This document shows positions 1 through 5,339 of a stretch of DNA of 5,339 bases, piece after piece; positions within the stretch are counted from its first letter, which is position 1, and each line of letters starts with the position of its first letter. Source of the DNA: Bacillota bacterium (GTDB lineage: Bacteria; Bacillota_I; Bacilli_A; RFN20; CAG-288); contig DNJQ01000111.1 of assembly GCA_003497225.1 (NCBI GenBank), forward strand, positions 1 to 5,339. Direction: 5' to 3'. Below the pieces are notes generated by a model, which saw only the letters and a list, made by a program, of their open reading frames with translations, was not told the DNA's origin and made no database searches. The position numbers were made by a program, and so were the translations under genes.

Positions 1-22
1 AGGGAGATCAATTTTTTCTTGC

Positions 23-38
23 TTAATTATGCTATTAA
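23..38. promoter_or_regulatory. Candidate MarR operator (imperfect dyad)
   Basis: TTAAT (23-27), six bases, then ATTAA (34-38) form a 16-bp dyad lying on the proposed extended -10 of the ABC operon. MarR-family dimers commonly bind 16-20 bp dyads that overlap the promoter, and the operon ends in a MarR gene, so autoregulation is plausible. In DNA this A/T-rich a 5+5 dyad can easily arise by chance, so this is inference only. Confidence 0.25.
28..38 (+). promoter_or_regulatory. Extended -10 promoter for the ABC transporter operon
   Basis: TATG (28-31), one base, then TATTAA (33-38) fits the Gram-positive TRTGN-extended -10 element; the hexamer matches TATAAT at 4 of 6 positions. No good -35 lies at the right distance, as is usual for extended -10 promoters. 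Transcription would start near 45 and give a leader of about 20 nt carrying the ribosome binding site. The same TATGCTAT octamer occurs in front of ftsK at 2423-2430, which supports the call. No experimental start is known. Confidence 0.5.
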
Positions 39-54
39 TGTAATAATGTTTTTC

Positions 55-58
55 GGAG
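55..58 (+). promoter_or_regulatory. Ribosome binding site of the ABC ATPase gene
   Basis: GGAG lies seven bases before the ATG at 66. It fixes that ATG as the start and sits in a TCGGAG context shared with the ftsK leader. Confidence 0.7.
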
Positions 59-65
59 AAAATAT

Positions 66-1001
66 ATGAATGAAAATCAAACAAAATCCCGTGAAGATAT
101 AATAGTTATAAAAAACTTATCTAAATCTTTCGGAGATATACACGCTGTTAATGATTTATCTTTTAAAGTTAAAAGTGGCGAACTTTTTGCTTTCCTTGGT
201 GAAAATGGTGCAGGAAAAAGTACAACCATTTCCATTATGTGTGGACAAAATAAAAAAGACTCAGGTAGTGTATTTATCGATGGTTTATCAATTGAAAAGG
301 ATATGAAAAAAATAACACCTAAACTCGGTGTGGTTTTTCAATATTCTGTTTTAGATAATCTTCTTAGCGTTAAGGACAATTTATTAACTAGAGCGTGTTT
401 ATATGGAATAAATAGAAAAGAAGCTATAAAAAGAATTGATTATCTTGCTGACTTATTAGATTTTAAGGATTTATTAAAAAGAACGGTTGGTAAATTATCC
501 GGCGGACAGCATCGTAGAATTGATGTGGCTCGGGCATTAATACATGAACCACAAATTTTAATTCTTGATGAACCTTCAACTGGACTAGATCCTCAAACTA
601 GAAGAAAACTATGGTCAGTAATAGAGCATCTCAGAAAAGAGAAAGGTCTTACTGTATTTTTAACAACACATTATATGGAAGAAGCCGCTGATGCGGATTA
701 TGTTGTTATATTAGATAGTGGAAAAATTGGAGCTGAAGGAACTCCAATAGATTTAAAGAACACTTATTCGGGTGATTTTATTTCACTTTATAATGTTAGT
801 GAAGAAAAAGTTAAACTTATTGGAAAGCCATATGAAGTTATTCCAGGTGGCTTTCGCCTTGCGGTTAAAAATACCGAAGAAGCACGCGACTTACTTTTAA
901 AACACTCAGATATTTTTGTAGACTTTGAAATATCTAAGGGAAAAATGGATGATGTATTTCTTGCTGTAACAGGAAAGAAATTACTTAATGGAGAAAACTA
1001 A
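66..1001 (+). CDS. ABC-2 transporter ATP-binding protein (DrrA/CcmA-like multidrug exporter type)
   Basis: This is the cytoplasmic ATPase of an ABC exporter; a dimer would power the permease encoded next. All nucleotide-binding motifs are present: Walker A GENGAGKST (residues 45-53), Q-loop Gln92, signature LSGGQ (144-148), Walker B ILILDEP (164-170) with catalytic Glu169, D-loop GLDP (173-176) and switch His202 in LTTHYMEEA. The C-terminal extension ends in MDDVFLAVTGKKL, close to the DVFLxLTG tail typical of DrrA-type subunits, and 311 aa is the usual length for the class. The only motif oddity is Glu46 where Pro is commoner in Walker A, which should be tolerated. The start is supported by GGAG at 55-58. 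It is first in an operon with a permease and a MarR regulator, which suggests drug, lipid or antimicrobial-peptide export. The substrate cannot be read from the sequence. Confidence 0.95.
   Translation: MNENQTKSREDIIVIKNLSKSFGDIHAVNDLSFKVKSGELFAFLGENGAGKSTTISIMCGQNKKDSGSVFIDGLSIEKDMKKITPKLGVVFQYSVLDNLLSVKDNLLTRACLYGINRKEAIKRIDYLADLLDFKDLLKRTVGKLSGGQHRRIDVARALIHEPQILILDEPSTGLDPQTRRKLWSVIEHLRKEKGLTVFLTTHYMEEAADADYVVILDSGKIGAEGTPIDLKNTYSGDFISLYNVSEEKVKLIGKPYEVIPGGFRLAVKNTEEARDLLLKHSDIFVDFEISKGKMDDVFLAVTGKKLLNGEN
990..993 (+). promoter_or_regulatory. Ribosome binding site deciding the permease start
   Basis: GGAG inside the last codons of the ATPase gene lies nine bases before the ATG at 1003. 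The alternative in-frame ATG at 988 has only AGGA at 971-974, 13 bases away. The 1003 start is therefore preferred. Confidence 0.6.
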
Positions 1002-1002
1002 G

Positions 1003-1902
1003 ATGGTAACATTAACACAACTTGTAAGAAGAAATGTAAAACTATTTTTTAAAGATAAGATAATGTTCTTTTCTTCGATGATTACACCAATAATATTGCT
1101 CGTTCTTTATGTAACATTTTTAAGAGATATTTACTTTCAGTCTGTAAAATCTTTTGTTCCGGAAGGAGTGACACTATCAAATAAAATTGCTAACGGCATC
1201 GTTGGAAATCAACTCATGGCATCTCTTTTATCAGTAATATGTGTGACTGTAGCATTTTCTTCAAATATGCTTATGGTCCAAGATAAAACTAGTGGTGTAA
1301 GAAAGGATTTTACAACTTCACCAGTTAAAAACTCTACCTTATCACTAGCTTATTTTATTTCATCCTTATTTTCTACACTTCTAATATGCTATTTTGCTAT
1401 GTTTGCTTGCTTTATTTATATTGCATGTATAGGTTGGTATTTAAGTTTTCTAGATGTAATTTTAATCATTATTGATGTATTTCTTTTAACATTCTTTGGT
1501 ACAACATTATCTTCTATAATCAATGTGTTTTTAAAAACACAAGGACAAATTAGTGCTGTTGCCACTATTATTTCGGCTGGTTACGGATTTATTAGTGGGG
1601 CTTATATGCCTTTGTCCCAATATAATTCAGGATTAAGAAATGTCTTGATGTTTTTACCAGGAACATATGGAACTTCTTTAATTAAAAATCATAGTTTACA
1701 AGGTTCATTTGAAGCTATGGAAAAAGTAAGTAACATGCCAATTGAAGCAATAAATGAAATTAATAAATCAGTTGACTGTACTTTAGTTTTCTTTGGAAAT
1801 AATGTTCCACAATGGGCGAGTTATTTAGTTATGCTTGGAGCAATATCGGTTTTAATGGGAATATATATTTTGATTAATAAGTTTGTTAAACAAGAGGCTT
1901 AG
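1003..1902 (+). CDS. ABC-2 family transporter permease
   Basis: This is the membrane half of the exporter, partner of the ATPase just upstream. From the ATG at 1003 it has 299 aa. A basic, amphipathic N-terminus (LVRRNVKLFFKDK) is followed by about six hydrophobic segments, near residues 21-40, 70-91, 113-142, 152-176, 182-204 and 271-293. Between segments 2 and 3 is the loop DKTSGVRKDFTTSPVK, and segment 5 contains FISGAYMPLS; both resemble conserved parts of the ABC2_membrane family (typically 'R..G....P' and 'SG..fPls'). A soluble loop of about 65 residues, presumably extracellular, precedes the last helix. The ATG at 988 would add five residues and overlap the ATPase gene by 14 bp; it is less likely because of the GGAG at 990-993. 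The one-base gap after the ATPase stop implies translational coupling. Fold and role are firm; the substrate is unknown. Confidence 0.92.
   Translation: MVTLTQLVRRNVKLFFKDKIMFFSSMITPIILLVLYVTFLRDIYFQSVKSFVPEGVTLSNKIANGIVGNQLMASLLSVICVTVAFSSNMLMVQDKTSGVRKDFTTSPVKNSTLSLAYFISSLFSTLLICYFAMFACFIYIACIGWYLSFLDVILIIIDVFLLTFFGTTLSSIINVFLKTQGQISAVATIISAGYGFISGAYMPLSQYNSGLRNVLMFLPGTYGTSLIKNHSLQGSFEAMEKVSNMPIEAINEINKSVDCTLVFFGNNVPQWASYLVMLGAISVLMGIYILINKFVKQEA
1892..1897 (+). promoter_or_regulatory. Ribosome binding site of the MarR gene
   Basis: AAGAGG lies within the last codons of the permease, 12 bases before the ATG at 1910. This spacing is longer than at the other genes here (5-9), so the regulator may be translated less efficiently. 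It cannot serve the upstream TTG at 1883, because it lies downstream of it. Confidence 0.45.
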
Positions 1903-1909
1903 TAAATTA

Positions 1910-2326
1910 ATGATTATTAAAAAGGTATATGATTTAGCAAAATTATATAATTCATATTTTAGTTTTGAAGAGAAGTGTTGCTTGAGTTTAAACTGCAATT
2001 TAAACATGAGAGAAATCAGAGCTATTTATTCGCTCTCACTTTTAGAAAAGGAAAAAAATAACACTCCTAATAAATTAGCTAATCATTTAGGAGTTTCACC
2101 ATGCATTGTAAGTTTGATATTAAAAAGTTTAATCAGCAAAGATTACCTTCAAAAAATTAGTTCAATGTCGGATAAAAGAGTTTCTTATTTAGTGTTAACA
2201 GAAAGAGGTAGGGAACTTTGTTTTAAGTATATAGAAGCTCATCAAAATGCGTTTGAAAAAATCTCTGAAATTTTAACTGAAAAGCAATTGAATGAACTTG
2301 AGGAAATAATAAAGAGCGACATATAA
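1910..2326 (+). CDS. MarR-family winged-helix transcriptional regulator
   Basis: This is a 138-aa probable DNA-binding dimer, the normal MarR size. A helical N-terminal dimerisation part is followed by the helix-turn-helix at about residues 52-74 (TPNKLANHLGVS then the recognition helix) and a wing at 82-97. The family signature DxR....LT..G is seen as Asp88, Arg90, Leu96-Thr97 and Gly100. A C-terminal helix (about 101-136) completes the dimer interface. Five cysteines (23, 24, 29, 65, 104) are many for so small a protein; three cluster near the N-terminus, where OhrR-type oxidant sensors carry a reactive Cys, so redox or metal sensing is possible but unproven. It starts seven bases after the permease stop and should be co-transcribed with the exporter, most likely as its repressor. 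The reading frame extends back to a TTG at 1883, but that overlaps the permease and has no ribosome binding site, so ATG 1910 is chosen. Confidence 0.88.
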   Translation: MIIKKVYDLAKLYNSYFSFEEKCCLSLNCNLNMREIRAIYSLSLLEKEKNNTPNKLANHLGVSPCIVSLILKSLISKDYLQKISSMSDKRVSYLVLTERGRELCFKYIEAHQNAFEKISEILTEKQLNELEEIIKSDI

Positions 2327-2361
2327 AATACTTTTGCGTTAAAATAAAAAATTTCTTTATA

Positions 2362-2415
2362 TTATATTACTTAATAAAATAATAATAATTTTGTAAATAT
2401 CGCTTAGTAATATAA
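2362..2415. repeat. 10-bp perfect inverted repeat upstream of ftsK
   Basis: TTATATTACT (2362-2371) and its exact reverse complement AGTAATATAA (2406-2415) are separated by 34 bases. The right arm covers the spot where a -35 box of the ftsK promoter would lie. The loop is too long and the stem too A/T-rich for a terminator. It could be a protein-binding site pair, or chance in very A/T-rich DNA. Confidence 0.4.
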
Positions 2416-2422
2416 ATAATAC

Positions 2423-2433
2423 TATGCTATACT
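2423..2433 (+). promoter_or_regulatory. Extended -10 promoter of ftsK
   Basis: TATG (2423-2426), one base, then TATACT (2428-2433) fits the TRTGN-extended -10; the hexamer matches TATAAT at 5 of 6. The -35 region (TAGTAA at 2405-2410, 17-bp spacer) is poor. A start near 2440 would leave a leader of about 18 nt carrying GGAGG. Confidence 0.6.
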
Positions 2434-2447
2434 TTATTATGGTCTTC

Positions 2448-2452
2448 GGAGG
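2448..2452 (+). promoter_or_regulatory. Ribosome binding site of ftsK
   Basis: GGAGG, five bases before the ATG at 2458, is the strongest ribosome binding site in the window and fixes the ftsK start. Confidence 0.8.
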
Positions 2453-2457
2453 AAATA

Positions 2458-4992
2458 ATGAGTCAAAACAAACATCAACCAAAAGAATCCAAGGGAAGGT
2501 TTAGTATATCAAAAGATGCTGAAAAGACATTTATTGGTATATGTATCGCTTTAATATCTATTATTGGAGTATTAAACAGAGGCTTTCTAGGAGAATTTTT
2601 AACTTATATTACCGTTTATTTATTTGGAGCCTTTTATGTTTTCTTTTTCTTCATGTTTATTTTCTGGGGAATATATTTAGCGGTAAAAAGAAAAGCTTTT
2701 TCAATTAAATTAAACCTTTATTTGCTCGGAGCTATTCTTTTTGTTTTAGGCTTAATGATGTCAGCATCATTATCCATTGATAATTTAAAAATTAAATCTT
2801 TAGTTTCTGTTTATAATGAACAGATGAAACTCGTTTCTTCACGCGCCTTTTGTATTACCTCTTTTGATAATTTAGGAACCACAGGTGGTGGATTTATCGC
2901 ATCATTTTTTACTGCCTTATTAAATTCTGCAATCACTAAAGTAGGAACATGGATTGTTGTAATATTTATTATTATTGCTGGAGCATGCTTATTATTAAAA
3001 GAACCATTAAAGAAGCTTTTCGCTTTCATAAAAGTAAAACTTAGTGAAAGAAAAGCCAAGAAAGCTGGTGTAAAAGTTGAGGCTTCAAATGATATCGAAG
3101 TTATGCCGGAAGAAAAGAAAGATCCAAATAAAAATGAAATAGTAGAAGAGCAACTTTCCCCATCCCCGGCATTTAGAACTTATGAACCTCACACTCAAAA
3201 GCAGGAACCTTTGATTGATGAAGAAGAAGTTAAAGATGAAAAGAAACCGGAAGAAGTTAAAGTAGAATTCACGGAGAAAAAGAAAGACGATGTTCATGAA
3301 AGCTTCTTTAGTCTTTTCCGTAAAAAAGTTGAGCCGGAAGAGAAACTAGGCGATGAAGAAGTTCCTTCACCTAAAACTGAAGTTGTTTCTCCTCAACCTG
3401 TTCCTTCTTTTGCTGAAGAAAAACCAAATATTACACCTGAGCCTCAACCGCAATTAAGACAGGAATTTAGTTTTAATATTGTTGGTGAAAAAAATGAACC
3501 GGAAGAAGAAGAAAAGGTTCAAGTTCCAGAAACAAGTAATAATTCACATTATATTCTTCCAGGCATAGATATGTTATCGGAGCATATTGATGATGGAAAA
3601 GTAGAAATAAATATTAATGAAAGTATTTCACGCGCTAAAAGAATTAATGAAGTATTAAAGAACTTCGATGTACAAGCAGAAGTTATTTCATATACCATCG
3701 GACCTAGTGTTACTCGTTTTGATGTTAAAACTAATCCTGGTGTTAGAGTTGGTGCTATTGCTAAACTAGTTAATGAATTCCAAGTTGCTTTAAATGGTGA
3801 TAAATCCGTTAGAATTGAGCCGGTTGTTCAAGGAAAAGCTACTTCCGGTATTGAAGTTGGAAATAAAGAACCCACGACAGTTAGCTTTAAAGATTGCTTT
3901 AGAGCAATTAATGATAGACAAAGCGATAAACTCGTTGTTCCTTTAGGGCAAGATGTTAATCACGAAGTTATTACAATTTCAATCGATGATTTACCGCACC
4001 TATTAGTTGCTGGTACTACTGGTTCAGGAAAATCAGTATTTATCCATGCTTTAATCATGACTTTAATCATGAGAAACTATCCTGATGAACTTCGTTTAAT
4101 TATGATTGATCCGAAGAAAGTTGAATTCTCTAAATATAACAATATTCCTCACCTTTATTGCCCAATTATTACAGATCCAGTTCAAGCTACAGCAGCGCTA
4201 TTTAAACTCATCAATGAGATGGAAAGAAGATTCACCATCATGGCGCGAGAAGAAGTTGTTAATATTAAAGAATATCGCAACAAAGCCAAAGATCATCCGG
4301 AAAAAGAAGTTATTCCTAATATCGTAGTAATAATCGATGAATTTGCTGATTTAATTTCAAATAACGCTAAGGAAGTTGAACCACAAATTCAGCGCTTAGC
4401 CCAAAAAGCTCGTGCGGCTGGTATCTATTTAATAATTGCTACTCAGCGTCCATCCGTCAATGTTATTACTGGTGATATTAAAGCTAATATTCCAGCCCGT
4501 GTCGCTTTAATGGTTAATTCATCTATTGACTCTAAAACAATTTTAGATGAAACAGGTGCTGAAACTTTAATTGGTCGAGGTGACCTTTTAGCGCACATTC
4601 CGACTAGTAAGGCTTTAGTACGTGTTCAATCCGCTTACGTTGATAATAAAGAAATATCTCGCGTTACGGAATACTTAAAATCTCAAGGCAAACCAGTATT
4701 TAATCAAGAATTCTTAAATCTTCGTGTTGAAAAAGATGAAGACTCTTTAACTGATGGTTCTGGTAACTATCAAGCGTCAAGACGCCACGATAAGATTAGA
4801 GAAGATCCTTTATATCAAGAAATTAAAAACTTTGTCATCGATACTCAAACTGCTTCTTCTTCATCCATTATGAGAAACTTCGGCTTGGGCTTTGGCCGTG
4901 CTGCCGCATATTTAGATACCTTAGAAGAAGATGGTGTAATTAAATCTGTTGCTAATGGAAGAAAAGCCGTTATTGTTAAAAGAGAGGAGTAG
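2458..4992 (+). CDS. ftsK: DNA translocase FtsK/SpoIIIE
   Basis: This is a membrane-anchored hexameric dsDNA pump that clears chromosomal DNA from the closing division septum. It has 844 aa, somewhat longer than B. subtilis SpoIIIE (about 790) because of its linker. Four membrane segments lie near residues 24-40, 50-76, 87-107 and 162-181, possibly with another hydrophobic stretch at 146-160. A charged Glu/Lys/Pro-rich linker spans about 185-361. The motor begins at YILPGIDML (365-373), with the alpha domain to about 480. Walker A is GTTGSGKS (519-526), and Walker B is VVIIDEFADL with Asp627 and Glu628. The conserved ATQRPSV and ITGDIKANIP stretches follow. The C-terminal gamma winged helix (about 783-842), ending FGRAAAYLDTLEEDGVI, is the part that reads orienting DNA motifs in the family. 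GIEVGN (464-469) replaces the usual GIEVPN. It is a single-copy-type core gene with its own promoter, and its stop lies two bases before the M16 gene. No sporulation gene is visible, so ftsK is preferred to spoIIIE. Confidence 0.97.
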   Translation: MSQNKHQPKESKGRFSISKDAEKTFIGICIALISIIGVLNRGFLGEFLTYITVYLFGAFYVFFFFMFIFWGIYLAVKRKAFSIKLNLYLLGAILFVLGLMMSASLSIDNLKIKSLVSVYNEQMKLVSSRAFCITSFDNLGTTGGGFIASFFTALLNSAITKVGTWIVVIFIIIAGACLLLKEPLKKLFAFIKVKLSERKAKKAGVKVEASNDIEVMPEEKKDPNKNEIVEEQLSPSPAFRTYEPHTQKQEPLIDEEEVKDEKKPEEVKVEFTEKKKDDVHESFFSLFRKKVEPEEKLGDEEVPSPKTEVVSPQPVPSFAEEKPNITPEPQPQLRQEFSFNIVGEKNEPEEEEKVQVPETSNNSHYILPGIDMLSEHIDDGKVEININESISRAKRINEVLKNFDVQAEVISYTIGPSVTRFDVKTNPGVRVGAIAKLVNEFQVALNGDKSVRIEPVVQGKATSGIEVGNKEPTTVSFKDCFRAINDRQSDKLVVPLGQDVNHEVITISIDDLPHLLVAGTTGSGKSVFIHALIMTLIMRNYPDELRLIMIDPKKVEFSKYNNIPHLYCPIITDPVQATAALFKLINEMERRFTIMAREEVVNIKEYRNKAKDHPEKEVIPNIVVIIDEFADLISNNAKEVEPQIQRLAQKARAAGIYLIIATQRPSVNVITGDIKANIPARVALMVNSSIDSKTILDETGAETLIGRGDLLAHIPTSKALVRVQSAYVDNKEISRVTEYLKSQGKPVFNQEFLNLRVEKDEDSLTDGSGNYQASRRHDKIREDPLYQEIKNFVIDTQTASSSSIMRNFGLGFGRAAAYLDTLEEDGVIKSVANGRKAVIVKREE
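4984..4989 (+). promoter_or_regulatory. Ribosome binding site of the M16-family gene
   Basis: GAGGAG lies within the last ftsK codons, five bases before the ATG at 4995. This suggests translation of the next gene is coupled to ftsK and needs no separate promoter. Confidence 0.75.
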
Positions 4993-4994
4993 CA

Positions 4995-5339
4995 ATGAAA
5001 AGAGAAAAGCCAACTCATGTTCAGACTAATGAATCTAATGCTCATTTACATGTACTTAAGTCTTTGCGTCGAGAAAATTATGTTTCTATAACATATTTTG
5101 TTCCTAAAAATAACGTCAAGGTTTCTGCCGTAGCTATCTATGTTGATATGTTAAAGTATTGTAGCAAGGCATTTTTATCTTACGCTGGATTAAAAAAGAA
5201 ACTAGATTCTCTTTATGGAGCAAAATTATCTATTGGTGAAGAAATATATGATAGAGATATCGCTGTTACTTTTTCAATTTCGGTAAGTGATGATAAATAT
5301 CTTCATACGATAAAAAATCTTCTAATGGAAGCTATTGAC
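4995..5339 (+). CDS. M16-family peptidase homologue, YmfF-like (3' end beyond window)
   Basis: The first 115 codons are present and the frame is open to the window edge; relatives are usually about 420 aa. The segment LKKKLDSLYGAKLSIGEE (66-83), followed by alternating hydrophobic strand residues and SDDKYL (98-103), resembles the N-terminal M16 domain of Bacillus YmfF (LDELYGA region). The HxxEH zinc-binding motif of active M16 peptidases should fall between the first strand (about 43-50) and this helix, but it is absent, as in YmfF-type subunits whose active partner is YmfH. Position supports the call: in many Bacilli ymfF and ymfH follow ftsK/spoIIIE. The partner gene would be expected next, outside the window. 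GAGGAG at 4984-4989 fixes the start. The substrate is unknown. The assignment rests on recall of the family and on context, not on a search. Confidence 0.75.
   Translation, partial: MKREKPTHVQTNESNAHLHVLKSLRRENYVSITYFVPKNNVKVSAVAIYVDMLKYCSKAFLSYAGLKKKLDSLYGAKLSIGEEIYDRDIAVTFSISVSDDKYLHTIKNLLMEAID

Larger units (their letters stand above)
2327..2457. other. Very A/T-rich intergenic spacer between the MarR gene and ftsK
   Basis: This 131-bp non-coding spacer has under 20% G+C by hand count, and only 3 G/C in the 60 bases 2341-2400. It ends in the ftsK promoter and ribosome binding site. I found no GC-rich hairpin followed by a T-run, so no intrinsic terminator for the ABC operon is called; readthrough into ftsK is possible. 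The A/T block just upstream of the promoter could act as an UP-like element. Confidence 0.6.

Noticed and set aside
19..47. TTGCTT (19-24), 17-bp spacer, AATAAT (42-47) as an alternative sigma-A promoter
   Set aside because: It would start transcription around 53-55, on the ribosome binding site itself, leaving almost no leader. The extended -10 at 28-38 fits better.
1..69. Frame open from the window edge to TGA at 67-69, overlapping the ABC ATPase start as ATGA (and a second frame ending TAA at 24-26)
   Set aside because: About 22 open codons are expected often by chance. The stretch holds the promoter and ribosome binding site, and no recognisable protein tail is seen.
1883..1909. TTG at 1883 as the MarR start
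   Set aside because: It overlaps the permease by 20 bases, has no upstream ribosome binding site, and adds nine residues not needed for the MarR fold.
2310..2359. TAAAGA / TCTTTA arms around the MarR stop as a possible terminator
   Set aside because: The stem is only six A/T-rich pairs with a loop of nearly 40 bases and no T-run after it.
2811..3297. Two minus-strand open frames (82 and 70 codons) opposite ftsK
   Set aside because: They lie opposite the ftsK membrane and linker coding region, whose frame is clearly real. The products are low-complexity Phe/Lys-rich shadows with no ribosome binding context.
4106..4327. 73-codon plus-strand frame inside the ftsK motor
   Set aside because: It is out of frame with the conserved Walker B region of FtsK; it is a shadow.
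4845..5045. 66-codon minus-strand frame across the ftsK/M16 junction
   Set aside because: It is antisense to two well-supported genes and their ribosome binding site, with no family resemblance.

Overview
The window is a low-G+C, tightly packed stretch of a Firmicutes-type (Bacilli or Mollicutes-related) chromosome, all on the + strand. This is inferred from strong A/T codon preference, GGAG-type ribosome binding sites, TRTG-extended -10 promoters of the Gram-positive kind, and an FtsK/SpoIIIE gene followed directly by a YmfF-like M16 gene, an order known from Bacilli. All five Trp codons in the complete genes are TGG and every stop is TAA or TAG. The standard code fits, and nothing suggests the Mycoplasma TGA=Trp code.

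Region 1 (about 1-2326) is a three-gene drug-export-type cassette. It holds an ABC-2 ATPase (66-1001), its six-helix permease (1003-1902) and a MarR-family winged-helix regulator (1910-2326). The genes are separated by 1 and 7 nt and probably share one transcript from an extended -10 promoter at 28-38. An imperfect dyad over that promoter is a candidate operator, so the last gene may regulate its own operon.

Region 2 (2327-2457) is a 131-bp, extremely A/T-rich intergenic spacer. It contains a 10-bp inverted repeat and an extended -10 promoter for ftsK. I see no convincing terminator in it.

Region 3 (2458-end) is core chromosome. It holds a complete FtsK/SpoIIIE DNA translocase (844 aa: membrane anchor, acidic linker, RecA-like motor, DNA-reading winged helix). 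Two bases later begins a YmfF-like M16 peptidase homologue, cut off by the window edge after 115 codons and lacking the HxxEH zinc motif in the part present.

No clearly new system is visible. The points most worth a second look are the near-identical leaders in front of the ABC operon and ftsK, the cysteine-rich MarR protein with its candidate operator, the inverted repeat upstream of ftsK, and the repeated Pro-Glu-Glu motif in the FtsK linker.
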